Source: Trichosphaerium sp. ATCC 40318 (taxonomy: Eukaryota > Discosea > Flabellinia > Trichosidae). From it: a stretch of 64,000 nt of DNA. Position numbers and translations under genes: made by a program. Positions 11,201 through 21,772 of the stretch are shown here, one piece after another (within the stretch, counting starts at the first letter, position 1; the number at the start of each line of letters is the position of its first letter). The notes under the pieces were generated by a model. The model ran no database searches and had not been told where the DNA came from. It worked only from the letters and a program-made list of their open reading frames with translations. The stretch covers positions 1-64,000 of the forward strand of contig JALMLS010000289.1 in the NCBI GenBank assembly GCA_038496445.1, in the 5' to 3' direction.

Positions 11201-13389
11201 AATTCAAAGCGGCAACCAACTCTATAGGAGCCATTACGCAACTTGGAGGTAGCAACTTCATCACTTGCTTGCTGTGTAAAGTTTTTTCAGAATGAATTGG
11301 CATGCTAGTAAATAAGAACATACATTGATAAGATGTTACCTTTTAGGCTATCTTTGTTGGTGATACTATTCTTCAGTGCTGTTTTTATATCAACGTTCAT
11401 CAATAATACTCGTGGATAATAAGACTTCATAAACTTTGCTTGATTCTCTAGTATTTTGACAAGAGCTTTAACACCTAAGAAAATCTAGCTTAGCGAAAAT
11501 TTCCAAATGTGTGGGCAATACCGTCCAAGCATTGATATTGTACAAGTGATATTCCAGTATACTGTAGGACTTTTTTACTAGTTTCTAGATCGCCTGAGCA
11601 GATGTCCAGTTTGGATCCAAATACAATGACTGAATACAATTTTGAATCTTTTTCATGCAGAACCTTAGATAGAGTATGACACCAGTACTTGAGGTGTGCT
11701 TGCTGTGTTTTAATTGGTAATGATAAGTCAATCTATAAATAGTATTAATTGAACGACTGTGATGACACCATTGACGTACAACAATAATGTAAATGGCAAG
11801 TTGTTTTGTGAAAAAATACTTATGTAACCCTTTATATTCTATCTGGCCGGCAAAGTCCAATACTGTGAATGATATGCCATTGAATCTAAATCATGTTAAA
11901 CCAACGCCAGCACAAAAAAGCTAACTTGAGATTGGAGGTATCAAACCCAATTGTAGAATCAGCTATTGTATCTGTTTCTTTTGCCAATTTCCTCACCAAT
12001 GTTGTCTTTCCTAGTAAATCAATAGAATTTAGTAACATCCAATAGAGTATGTGGTCACCTGAACCTTCATGACCCACAATCATTATTTTTGCTTCAAATT
12101 GGTCAATAAATGTATAGTTGGTATAATTTGCTCCTTCAACAATATGTGGTGTGTTGACGGCAGGTTTGTTAAGGCCATCCCAATACGTTGTTTGGAACTG
12201 TTTAACTGCTAATTCATTCATTTTTAAGGGGATCACACGTGCCCTTGGTAACATACGTGCCAGAGTTGTAACTAAACAATTTTAATAAGTTTGAAATTCC
12301 TAATTAGAAAGTACCCTCGTGCAATGACATTCTAGGATCTTTACGGCTAAGATCATAAACGAATATAATATCAATTAGTCCATTAAAACAGTCTAGATTG
12401 GATATTAAACTTTTTTTTACTTCTATATGTTTGTGTAAATGCATTTGTAATACTATTGATTTCTTACACCCGTTTGGTATTTTAATGCCTTCACCATCTT
12501 TAATTTCAATACACGTTGAGTCTGTAAACATACTGTTGAGCTTTTTATAGTATTCTAAATCCTCAGAATACACTAGTGCTGATATTTCTTTGTATGAATG
12601 CTCATTGGTGGGCACAGATATTATTTTATCTCTGTTTTTAACAAAAGCATCTTGGTCCGGAATTCCAGCTACAGGTCGTATTCTATCATTGGTTTTAATC
12701 TTATTATTAACAAATTCCCCTTTTTGTTTGTGTCCATCTGGCATATACTTCTCTCCAGTGCCATAAGGAATATTATTCAAAAACTGACCTTTGTATTTCG
12801 TGCCATCTTTCCAAAAGAAAACTCCCATACCATTAAACTTATTGAACTTAAACTCTCCTTTATACTTGATACTACCGTTTGGCCAATACATCTCTCCACT
12901 TCCATGAAACTCGTTGTTTACAAAGCTCCCTTTATATTGCAGAGACCCATTTGCACTATACTTCTCTCCTACACCGTGATACTTATTGTTCTCAAGCTCA
13001 CCTGAGTATTTTATTGTACCGTCCGACCAGTACACTTTTCCAGTACTACGCGCTGTAATATTTTCAACTGATATAAGCGTATCATTGTAAACTTCATCTT
13101 GGTTTGATGGCTGGTTGTAGGCGCCTCCAACTTTTGAATTATTCGCTGATTTGGAAGTTCTTTTTAAATCGCTTTGAACAAGACTGTGGACAACGGTCTC
13201 TACTGCGTCAGCGTTTTCACCCCTTTTCTGATTATTTAATTCTTGATAAACGCAGTCTGCGTTATTTCGTATCATATCGCGTAGGAAATGGTTTGATTGT
13301 TGTAACGAAGATAAATCTTGCCATGACAAGTCGTTTCCAACTAAAATACTCAACAGTATCTCTGTAGGTAACGAAAATATGTTAGTCAT
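8227..13389 (-). CDS. F-box/MORN/Roc-COR/ADP-ribosyltransferase/receiver-like fusion (Roco family)
   Basis: About 20 short exons stay in frame from ATG 13389 to a TAA at 8227, roughly 1,500 residues. Order: F-box ('LPTEILLSIL'); about five MORN repeats ('YKGEF.FNKFNGMG' type); Roc GTPase with P-loop 'GHEGSGKTTL' (split by an intron at about 12011-12058), G3 'DFAGQ' and G4-like 'GSKLDI'; COR ('LVAALNYLHSIGSIMF', 'GGYIIISLLP'); a Cys-containing segment ('CLDPYLNP', 'MKCPYQCKK'); a PARP-type ART domain with 'GLHGTSEAC', 'GDGIYFTQY' and 'NEIVVFSKNQILPRYLVYY' (H-Y-E triad present); and a C-terminal receiver-like domain ('KCLVLWVDNN' to 'VFITNKAQDVLKI'). Roco proteins are dimeric GTP switches and PARPs transfer ADP-ribose, so this looks like a GTP-controlled ADP-ribosyltransferase with an F-box. 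The F-box/MORN exon joins Roc through an intron at about 12272-12314; an alternative model is two genes, split at ATG 12254. One exon junction near 11330 was not resolved. Confidence 0.75.
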
Positions 13390-13756
13390 ATTTGTGGTTA
13401 AACCGTAAACAGTAACATGATCATTGAAACGTTTTTGCGAATCGTGACTTGCGGTCCACGGCTTAACCAGCTACAAAAATCTGGACCTGGTTCTTGCCAA
13501 GTAGGTTCAATGCCTATGTTGCACGCCTGACACTAGTCAGGTTTTCATAGAGTAACTGGAGAAACAGCTCACCATTCATACGGACGGTGCCTTTTTATTT
13601 ACCACTTTTACAATTTATACCATTTTGTTGACTTTGTTTGTTTCCAATGAAGAGAAGAAAGATATAGAGAGTGGTTTTGAAATAAAAATAAAACTTGCTT
13701 GTGGTTTTTTTTTCTTTTTGAACACGTGTTTTTACGCGTGTTGTGGGTTTTTTGGT
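13390..13756. other. Intergenic region
   Basis: This 370-bp AT-rich stretch lies between two minus-strand genes and includes the upstream region of the Roco fusion gene. One CACGTG palindrome lies near 13725. A short plus-strand ORF across it has no recognisable content. Confidence 0.4.
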
Positions 13757-16373
13757 TTACTCTTCCAAGTAACGTTTCTGCATTTCAGGTGTATCCATCC
13801 TTGCTAGTTGTCTATGTAATCCAATCTTATCAGATTTAGAGTTATCACTCCAAATATAAATTGTAGCACCCAACCAGTCACCAACTTTAACAACAAATTC
13901 TTGAGATGCAAAATCAGGGTACTTGATCTAATAATAAATATAAGCACATGCCGCCTTGAGAGTACTTTACCTCAATTTTTGATTCACTCAAGTCTTCAGT
14001 AGTAATAACACGATCAACTGAAACAGTATCTAAAAACCCAAGTAAGTACTAGAAGGCATGACATTGAAAGAAAAATTAAAAGAAAAAAAAAAAGGTTTTA
14101 TCCAAAAAACAAAGAAATATTGGATGGGTTTTGCTCCAATGTGTCTATACGCTGTAAAACGTATAGCTGCAAAAGTGTTTCCCGCACCACCGCCGTTTGG
14201 ATTCTCGAACACAAATTCTAAGACATTTCCACTCTTCAGTTTAGGTTCTGAAATTCTCTTAAAAATACTGATTTTAAGTGAGAATTCTTCCTCGTTAAGC
14301 TTAGCCCAGTGCGTTTGCATGTATTGAGATGCTGTATGAGGGAAATATGCATCGGCGGATATTGATTTGAGGAGTTCCTCATATGATCTACGAGAAAAAC
14401 AATGAGCAGGTCTTGGAATAATTAAAGCAAAAACGGTTTATCCGAGAGCTAGAAACGTCACATACTCTGCTTCTTCTATTTTTTTAAGCTCCCAGCATAT
14501 ATTTATAATAGATGTAAGAATTGAATTTGCAAGTTGTTGCAAGGCACGGTGTTGTTGACCTGCAGCTGTTATGAGGGATTTGTAAGCATCATCAAACATT
14601 TCTAGAGCTTTGATGCTATCTCCTGATTGGTAGTATACGTTTGCCAATGCTTGCTTATAAACTGCTGTAGAACCTCTTCCAGCAGCTATTCATAATAAAA
14701 ATTAGTACACACAGACACAAGAGAAGGAAGAAAATGTACTGGAAGGCAAAAAAAAAAATCAAAAAGGTGAGAATCAAAGGACGCTCTAAATAACATACAG
14801 CTGGACTTGACAAATTCAAGTTCCTTCTTCAATAGTGCAATAGCTTCATTGTTTCTACCTATACATTCAAAGTGAGTTTATTGCTGAGTTTAGTGTTTCT
14901 TTCAATGAATTTTGAAAAAAAAAAAAAGAAGTGTACCGCATTCAACCAACATTTCTGAAACAGCCGTTACATGTTTGTAATACAATACATCAATGGCGTT
15001 ATTTTTTTTCAAGATTCTCAAGCAATTAGTGAAGTGTTCTTCTGCCTAAATTACAATTGTTAAGATCAACCACAATATAGAACTAAAGTCATTTTATAGA
15101 ATCCAATTAAAAATCATTCAAATCATTGCCCCATAAAAAGACTTTATGTTACTCTATTGAAAAAAATGCCACATTTCACGTGGAAAGAAGTGAACGATTT
15201 GAACCGACTCATACACAAAAAATACGTTTTAGTTTTTGTACCTTCTCGTAATCCTCAAGTTTCCACATGGTATGCGCAAGTTGACCGCTTGCATAACCGA
15301 TATTAGCATGATCAGGTGTAGCAAATACTTGTTTAGCAATAGATAACTGCTCATCACAAAGACCTTTTGCTTCGTTGTAGCGTTCCTTACAAATAGGTTA
15401 ATTAGGTCCGTAAAAACTGATACAATGCGAGTGTATAATAAAATGTCTCTTTCGAAATTATCTCAGAGGATTTTCTGGTGTTTTTTTTTGGGAGCGCGTA
15501 CTTTGTCAATATAGAAGTCTGCTAGCGCAGATAGTACAATAACTGAACTGGCGGCTGGAGAAGTTGCTTTGCGTACTACTTCAACAGCACTATAAGCACG
15601 TTAGAGATCTTAATATAAAAGAGTAATTGAAGCAAAAATAGAAAAGCAAAAACAATTAATCAATCTTTCAAAAAAAAACAAGAAAATGACACTTATGACG
15701 TACAGTAGAAGCTTTTCTTCGCGCTTATCATCTTGCTTTGTTGTAGCATACAAAGTACTCCATAAGTAGTACACAATAACTATAACAGCAAGTCAGTAGT
15801 GCCCAAAAAAAGTCTTTTTTTGAAATACGGAAAAATAACAATAAGAAAAACCGTACGTGTCTCATTATCACCAAGCACTTTTTGCACTGCTTTTAGTGCC
15901 TTTTCATAATACTTTTCAGATTTTGTAAAATCATTGGCCTTTTGAGCCTTTTTGGCCTCCTGGAGCAAAATTTTGTAGACATCTTTGTCTTGTGAGGCAC
16001 TAATACGAGTGTGAGGTTCAGTAGTACAATTATTATTGTCATTTCATGCCTTTGTCCGCTAGACTTGGTTTTTTTGTTTGACGGTTGTTTCCCTTTAGCT
16101 TTTACCTTAGATGCTTCACCTTCGCCTTCTCCACCAATAAAGAGAGCAGCGACGCCAAGAACTCTAAAAATTGTTAAAGAACGAAAAGTAAGTTCAGTAC
16201 AATTACGTTACGCCCACAGCGATGGCTATCGCGCCGTGCCACCATTCGAGCCTATCAAACAATCCTCCTTGTGCTCCACTGCCACTACCAGATGATTGTG
16301 GGGTTCCTGCGCTTCTATTTGGTGGTGCGCGAGAGTTTTGTCTCATACCAAATTGTTGTCTTGGTTCTGCCAT
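13757..16373 (-). CDS. Membrane-anchored TPR protein
   Basis: The ATG at 16373 opens a disordered, Gly/Ser-rich N-terminus ('MAEPRQQFGMRQN', then 'GSGSGAQGG'), followed by a hydrophobic helix 'AIAIAVGVT' joined by an intron to 'VLGVAALFIGG'. A phase-0 intron then enters a TPR helix pair ('EAKKAQKANDFTKSEKYYEKAL'); the model joins 'EASK' near 16104 to 'EAKKAQ' near 15961. Further TPR-like exons follow (15240-15600, 14438-14650, for example 'MANVYYQSGDSIKALEMFD'). The C-terminus is a beta-rich domain ('GNVLEFVFENPNGGG', 'FASQEFVVKVGDWLGATIY') ending at the TAA at 13757-13759. TPR proteins scaffold other proteins; the single helix suggests an organelle or ER membrane location. I do not recognise the C-terminal domain. 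Several middle exons between 14650 and 15700 are only partly resolved. Confidence 0.6.
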
Positions 16374-16578
16374 ATCTGTAGTATGTACGCTAGTATTGAT
16401 CGGTGATAGGCTAGATGAAAGCAAAACCACTATGATTAAGACAGCGACCGTGCTTAACAACTTTCATCTTCCCTCCTTACTACAACACCTTTTCCATCAC
16501 CGCGGTGTTATCTTTACAACCGTAGTACTCTTAGGCTTATTTATTACAAAAGTTTTTTACCGTTACATTTTACACAAC

Positions 16579-17055
16579 ATGCAAGCAACTGATAGCCCAC
16601 CTCGCACGCCTCGTACACCTCGTATGGATGTTAAGAAGCGCAAACGGAAGCAGGAGCCAAACTCTCCACGATTTTTTAACGGTAGGGACATCAAAAACAG
16701 AACAGCAAGTCCTATAGCAAGGTGAGTACGCTTTTAACGGTTATTGATCGTTGACTAACAATTGTACAACAGCAAGCGAAGAACTATGCGTACATACCGC
16801 AAAAGAACGCCAAAGAGAAGCAAGTACCGTACTAACACGCGGCAAATTCAAATAAATGTTCTCGCTGATGCCTTTGATCGCACAGCCAAGACAAGCAACA
16901 ACTTCGAGACGGAGCACGTTATCACCAAGCAAAAAAAGCTTGAACGTGTACTTGCGGTTGAAACTGACGCAAGCGATTATCTCACAGAACTAGACGATTT
17001 CCCAATGTGCGAACATGTATTTACGCCTGTCAAAAAGACAAAAAAAAAGAGGTGA
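16579..17055 (+). CDS. Small basic protein, probably nuclear
   Basis: The two exons (16579-16721 and 16773-17055) are joined by a clean GTGAGT...ACAG intron. The protein is about 141 residues: a Pro-Arg-Thr repeat ('PPRTPRTPRMD'), a Lys/Arg cluster typical of a nuclear localisation signal ('KKRKRKQE'), a middle basic stretch ('KRSKYRTNTRQIQI') and an acidic segment before a basic end ('PVKKTKKKR'). The frame is open further upstream, with an ATG at about 16432 and a hydrophobic helix ('VIFTTVVLLGLFI'), so a longer form with a membrane anchor is possible. The gene is divergent from the TPR gene with about 200 bp between the starts. The family is not recognised. Confidence 0.5.
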
Positions 17056-17251
17056 CGAGTTCCACGTTTAACGTTTAGACGCTGCTAAAAACCCTTCCAA
17101 ACTTGTAAATAGAACCATAAATAGTATCAATAGAGTTTTGCGTATGTACTGATGAGTGTGAACTACAAAAACGAGTAAGTTGTCGGGAGATTAAGCGAGC
17201 CAGCTGATTTTCGCTCTAAGAAAAGGATATAAGAGCTAAACAAAGCGCATT

Positions 17252-18794
17252 ATGTACAAGGGACATAAACTGCGAAGTGATAGTAGTCGTTTTACCGTCA
17301 AGAAGCTGTTAATATTTGTTGGGGTTTGCGTTCTTTTTACTCTCGCATATAAGTTTGGTACTGATAATGGAGCATTGTTGAATATTTAACGATGTTTAGG
17401 ACAAGCATCTACTGTAAGCGCCGCTGATAAACCAGTGAGTGTGTCGGTGATAGACCAGCAGATTAAAAGGCAAATTGAGGAATCTGGCGAAAAAGTTCCA
17501 GAGATTGAAGTATTGTCGTGGAAACCACGCATATTCGTGTACCACAACTTCATTTCCGACGAGGATTGCGACCACATTGTCGAAATAGGTAAGTGTCACA
17601 CGCGATACCATTAATGCACCTCGAGTATAATCTCTGCCACGAGTAATGCCTTTTGAGCACTTTGTAAAACAACGACGTGGCGAAGTTACTTTTTTGCTAA
17701 AAATGCATACAAACCATCGCTATATATTCTAGACGCTTCAGAGCGCTTGATTTGCTTATTACAAAAATACATAACCTGCATTGAAGGGTTTTATTTCTTT
17801 TATTTTTTTCGTTTCAATTTTTCGTTTTCCTTCATTTTTAACACGTTGTAGGCACTGAAGAGGTTATCAAAGGCGGTAAAAAAAATGCTGGAGGTCAAGC
17901 AGCAGGTGGATACTTGATACAAACTCAAAAGGATCACGTGTTGATGTGTAAGTTGTATCGGTTTTTTTTTTCTTCTTGAAATGCATTTTTTTTTTTCGCA
18001 TGTTTTGCGCTTGTATGAGTTATCGAGATGACTAAAAAAGCTCGTGTATTTTTTTTACGGTATTTCTTATTGTTTTTATCTTCTAGCCGTAGAAAAGAAG
18101 ATTGCTGATTGGACTATGCTTCCTGAAGTCAACGGTGAAGTGTTTTATATGAGTAAATTCGAAAAAGGCCAAGGATATGGTAGTCATGTTGATTTCTTCC
18201 ATGGAGATGATGTACGTATTATAAGTTGGTAAAAGGCATCGCTCTATTGATGTTTTGATTTATTGTTTTTGTTTTGACTGGTTTTTTGGTTTTTTTAGGC
18301 TAAGCGATTTATCGGTGAACAAGGTCAACGTATGGCATCTGTTGTTGTGTTTTTGAGTACTCCAGAAGGAGGAGAATTAATTTTCGAGGATGTCAAGGTT
18401 AAAGTCGCTCCTGTAAAGGTATAACTTAGCACACTTCAAAAATTTGATTTATCAAAACTTCTATTTTTAATATGTTCTTACCTTTATTAGGGAACAGCTG
18501 TATTGTACTACAATTTGATTGCTGATGGTAAAGACGAACCTTTAAGTAAACATGAGGTGCGTGAATGATTTTAAATTGATTTGCAATTTCACGCGTGCAA
18601 AGACGCTAATACGTTCTGTATACGTATATCTTTGTACTAATCAAGCTATTTAGGATGCTCGTGTTACATCTGGCACTAAGTACACGATTACAAAATGGTT
18701 GCGACAAAACGCTGCCTCCAGGTACTGATACTTCATTTATGCTTTTTATTTGTGTTTCTTATTGCTGATTACATGTTATAGACCTGAGATTTAA
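17252..18794 (+). CDS. Prolyl 4-hydroxylase, 2-oxoglutarate/Fe(II) dioxygenase
   Basis: Exons are 17252-17357, 17400-17588, 17852-17947, 18087-18211, 18299-18418, 18491-18556, 18654-18721 and 18782-18794, about 260 residues, all joined by GT-AG introns in frame. An N-terminal signal anchor ('LLIFVGVCVLFTLAY') places the enzyme in the secretory pathway as a type II membrane protein. The catalytic core shows 'PRIFVYHNFISDEDCDHIV', 'GYGSHVDFF' with the iron-binding HxD, 'ASVVVFLSTPEGGELIF', and the distal His and 2-oxoglutarate Lys in 'SKHEDARVTSGTKYTITKW'. All key residues are present, so it should be active. It hydroxylates proline in collagen-like or hydroxyproline-rich wall proteins, or possibly Skp1-like substrates; the substrate cannot be told from the sequence. 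Confidence 0.88.
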
Positions 18795-18989
18795 AATCTA
18801 GCTTTGATTGAAAAGAAGTTTTACGCATTTTTTGTCTTAAAAGCGTTATCCCCTTGTAACTATTTCTTTACTTGGTTTATTAACAATAAAATATAAATAC
18901 AAGTTATATAGTTGTCCACATGAGTTTTTCACTGAGTGTTAAGTGAGTGACTGCAAAAAGACTTCCAAATACAAACTACAGCGTTGACA

Positions 18990-19478
18990 ATGGCAAGAGC
19001 TGCTTTGCTACTTTGCGCTCTTGTAGTGCTATCACTTGTAAGAGCTAAACAGTATATTCCACTGAATACAATCGAAAATACCAAAGGAGCTAGCGCACAC
19101 ACATTTGTGATCTACCCAACTGGAAAACCGCTAACTGCGGTGCTAACTATCGAAAAACCGAAACATTTCGTTTTCCTCACTGTAACGACTGTAGACGATG
19201 AAGGAAAGACTAGTACCAATGAAGCACATTATCTACCAGGTGTTTCTACGATTAATTACAACTTTTTGGAACTTAAGAAGTGGAGAACAATAGAATTCAA
19301 GTTAGAGTCGTTTAATGGTGTAACTTGGACTTGGGATGATCAACAAGAATTCTACGATACTCCTATATTCCCTTCAACACTTTCCATAACTTACGAGCCT
19401 AAGACAAAACCTCGTCGTGTATCACGGGGTCGTAGACACCATTGGCAGGCAGATAGAGTCAAAGGCTTCTGGAGCTAA
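18990..19478 (+). CDS. Small secreted protein, unknown
   Basis: This is a single exon of 162 codons starting at ATG 18990; the frame extends two codons further upstream, but only to a TTG. A clear signal peptide (MARAALLLCALVVLSLVRA) is followed by a beta-rich domain ('AHTFVIYPTGKPLTAVLTI', 'HFVFLTVTTVDDEG') and a basic C-terminus ('RRVSRGRRHHW'). It contains no cysteines after the signal peptide. The gene starts about 200 bp after the prolyl hydroxylase stop on the same strand. An AATAAA-like string follows the stop. I considered a translocon-associated subunit but found no membrane helix to support it. Function unknown. Confidence 0.6.
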   Translation: MARAALLLCALVVLSLVRAKQYIPLNTIENTKGASAHTFVIYPTGKPLTAVLTIEKPKHFVFLTVTTVDDEGKTSTNEAHYLPGVSTINYNFLELKKWRTIEFKLESFNGVTWTWDDQQEFYDTPIFPSTLSITYEPKTKPRRVSRGRRHHWQADRVKGFWS

Positions 19479-20298
19479 ATAAACATACCTTTTCACATTC
19501 CGCTTTCAATTTTTGTTGAGACGCTTCTACGTTAGGTAGGTACGAGTCATTTCACTATCACGTGTACACTTTGCCTCTGAGACTGATATCAGATGCTGTC
19601 TCTACAGTAAAATGTTCCATCTCAATGTATTCAACTACAACACGTTTACACTTGTACGAGTCACTTATGAGTTATTTCACTAAGTGATCACGCATACACG
19701 TTGTCTCTGAGATTCATGCCAATGCTGGCTTGTCTTCTAGAATACTACTGTGCCAAACTGTTTTATAGTTATGAAGATAAGCACATAGATGAGGAACGAC
19801 AAGTGAACAATGCACAAATACTAAGTAAAAACAAATTACAATATTACAAACCAAATACTTTAAGGGCCTTTAATAGCTGTTGCATGTTCTACGCTTACAG
19901 TAACAGCAAGTTGGCTGCAGGCAGTCAAATATTTGGTGTATCAATATTTACAGAACGGCCAATAAGGTATCGTTAACTACCTAAATAGTTGAATGTTATT
20001 GACTTTTTGTCAACAAAGCTATTGTTATTCTCAGCAGAGCATTACAATATCTCAAGCAGAGTTGGCTTAGTTTTTAGGTAATACTAGCAATTGTACCTCC
20101 TCGCATTTTCAAGTGCTAATTATAACAAATGTGCGTATTATTTATGTTTAGAGTACGCTCACTTCTCACAGTTTTTTTGGTATTTCTTTCACGTGTTTTG
20201 TTGTTCAGGCTCCAGTGCATCTCGTTTACCTGTAAACGGGTTTGTAGAGGTAATTTTAATACCCACAGTCGAAACCTTACCAAAATGCAATTGTAGAC
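19479..20298. other. Repeat-containing intergenic region
   Basis: This 820-bp stretch lies between the secreted protein and the F-box/MORN-like gene. It holds two diverged copies of a block beginning TACGAGTCA and ending with CTCTGAGA (about 19537-19600 and 19653-19728). It also holds a 46-bp block (19606-19654) that recurs at 21336-21381. The ORF at 19701-19976 has no recognisable domain and is probably chance. Confidence 0.5.
19606..19654 (+). repeat. Dispersed 46-bp repeat, copy 1
   Basis: The block 'AAAATGTTCCATCTC' then 'ATGTATTCAACTACAA' then 'ACGTTTACACT' is repeated almost exactly at 21336-21381, with two or three differences. Both copies lie a short way after the stop of a plus-strand gene, so the block may be a shared 3' flank spread by local duplication. 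Confidence 0.7.
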
Positions 20299-21300
20299 AT
20301 GTTGCCACGTGGTCACTTACGAAAACGACACGAAACTAAAATGCCAAAAACTATAGTGCTGGATCAAGATGAAACATCTTCTTGTAAACATCTTCTCCAT
20401 CTTCCAACAGAAATTCAGAACTATATCTGTTCCTTCAACGTTGAAGCATTCACAAAGTTCCACACACTCTCAAAGAGAGCTGCAGTCAACACACATTTCA
20501 CTGATAATTTACAACGTGTCGGTAAATGGTTGAGATGGTTCAAAACTGGTCAACTTTTAGAACAAAGTTTCTGGTTTGATGATAAACAGATTGGCGAGAA
20601 TAAAGTGTGGTATAAAAACGGCCAAATTGAGTACCATATTGTATGGGTGGATGGTAAACTGCACGGTGAGGCTAGGCAGTGGTATAAACGAGGTCAAATT
20701 GCAATAAGAGCCACGTGGGTTAATGGTAAACAAAATGGCATTACACGTGTGTGGCATAAACGTGGACAGCTTATTTCACAAACCACCTGGGTCAATGGTA
20801 AACAGCATGGTGAAGCAACAGAATGGTACAAAAGAGGACAAATTAGATCGCATACCACGTGGGTTGAAGGAAAAAAAAATGGTGAATTAAAGGAGTGGTT
20901 TAAAAGCGGACGGCTTTTTACACAAGGCATGTTTGTCAATGGTAAACCAAATGGCAAATGGAGAGTGTTCTTTACAAATGGACAACTAAGGTTGCAAGTC
21001 ACAATGGTTAATGGGGAACTAACAGGAGAGATAATACGGTGGTATGCGAATGGTAGACGTAGCAACCAAACCATGTTGTTAAACAGCGAGAAAAACGGTC
21101 TACATAGAGAATGGTACAAAGATGGACAACTTCATATACAAAGTATGTGGGATAATGGTAAGCAACATGGTGAAGAAAAAATTTGGCATGAAAACGGACA
21201 GCTGAACATACATGCAATGTGGGTTAATGGTGGAGTAATTGAGTACAAAGAGTGGAATGAAAATGGACATCTTTTTAGAATGCACAAAGTAAAAAACTAA
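20299..21300 (+). CDS. F-box protein with a long MORN-like (YwqK-type) repeat array
   Basis: This is an intronless ORF of 333 codons; an in-frame ATG at 20341 is an alternative start. Residues about 33-60 look like an F-box ('LLHLPTEIQNYICSF'). The rest is about eleven 23-residue repeats of the form 'W.NGKQ.GE...WYKRGQI....TW', from residue about 85 to the end. The repeats resemble the MORN-related YwqK type found in bacteria and protists. The F-box suggests an adaptor that brings a target bound by the repeats to an SCF ubiquitin ligase; this is inference. It shares the F-box plus repeat layout with the N-terminus of the Roco fusion gene and with the gene at 32201-33365, but has a different, more regular repeat consensus. 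Confidence 0.72.
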   Translation: MLPRGHLRKRHETKMPKTIVLDQDETSSCKHLLHLPTEIQNYICSFNVEAFTKFHTLSKRAAVNTHFTDNLQRVGKWLRWFKTGQLLEQSFWFDDKQIGENKVWYKNGQIEYHIVWVDGKLHGEARQWYKRGQIAIRATWVNGKQNGITRVWHKRGQLISQTTWVNGKQHGEATEWYKRGQIRSHTTWVEGKKNGELKEWFKSGRLFTQGMFVNGKPNGKWRVFFTNGQLRLQVTMVNGELTGEIIRWYANGRRSNQTMLLNSEKNGLHREWYKDGQLHIQSMWDNGKQHGEEKIWHENGQLNIHAMWVNGGVIEYKEWNENGHLFRMHKVKN

Positions 21301-21335
21301 AGAATTCAAGCAGCCATGTATTTATTTGATACATG

Positions 21336-21381
21336 ATAAAATGTTCCATCTCGATGTATTCAACTACAAAACGTTTACACT
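21336..21381 (+). repeat. Dispersed 46-bp repeat, copy 2
   Basis: This is a near-identical copy of the block at 19606-19654 and lies just after the stop of the F-box/MORN-like gene. Confidence 0.7.
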
Positions 21382-21420
21382 TTGGTAACTGTGTTGTCTG
21401 TCTTGTTTTTTCTGTTACAG

Positions 21421-21772
21421 CAAGTCACATGAACAGTAAAACAGTGCAAAAATTGCATGTTGCAGGATTCGAACTTGCGAGGGCCCCAACGGACTTAAAC
21501 CGTTCACCATAAACCACTCGGTCAAACATGCGTATGTTACATATACAGAGGTTTTGGTGAGGAACGCTTGCCAATAATCGAGGCTGTAGAACAAAAATTG
21601 TTTTTACAATGAAATAGAAAAAAACAAGAAATACCTTTCGTTACAAAACAACATTTCCTTTTCAGTGCATTTCCAGTGCAAGTTTGTACAGAGAATCCAG
21701 AAATAAATATGTAGTTGCCAGTGTAGTTACGTTAAGAAACAACTAAAAAGCGATTAGAGAAAACAAGATAAA
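21421..21772 (-). repeat. Inverted 350-bp duplication carrying a tRNA, copy A
   Basis: Read on the minus strand, this segment aligns over its whole length with 29303-29657 on the plus strand. Shared blocks include 'TTTCTGGATT', 'TGCACTGAA', a GT...AG intron-like insert ('GTATTTCTTG' to 'CTACAG'), 'CCTCGATTATTGGCAAGCG', the tRNA body and its 3' flank 'CAATTTTTGCACTGTTTTAC'. Identity is highest around the tRNA and falls off outward. Confidence 0.8.
21455..21531 (-). tRNA. tRNA-Leu(TAA)-like gene with a shortened variable arm
   Basis: The cloverleaf is clear on the minus strand: acceptor GCATGTT/AACATGC, D-arm ACCGAGTGG...GGT, anticodon stem AACGG/CCGTT around loop TTTAAGT (U33, anticodon TAA, G37), and T-loop TTCGAAT. 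The next base, A73, fits a leucine tRNA. Two flaws weaken it: the variable arm is only about nine bases (the sister copy at 29544 has fifteen with a perfect stem), and the T-stem GCAAG/CCTGC has a mismatch. It may be a working Leu tRNA, a variant or a decaying copy. Confidence 0.7.

Noticed and set aside
18990-19478. Translocon-associated protein beta (SSR-beta)
   Set aside because: It has a signal peptide and a beta-rich body but no C-terminal membrane helix, and no convincing family motif.
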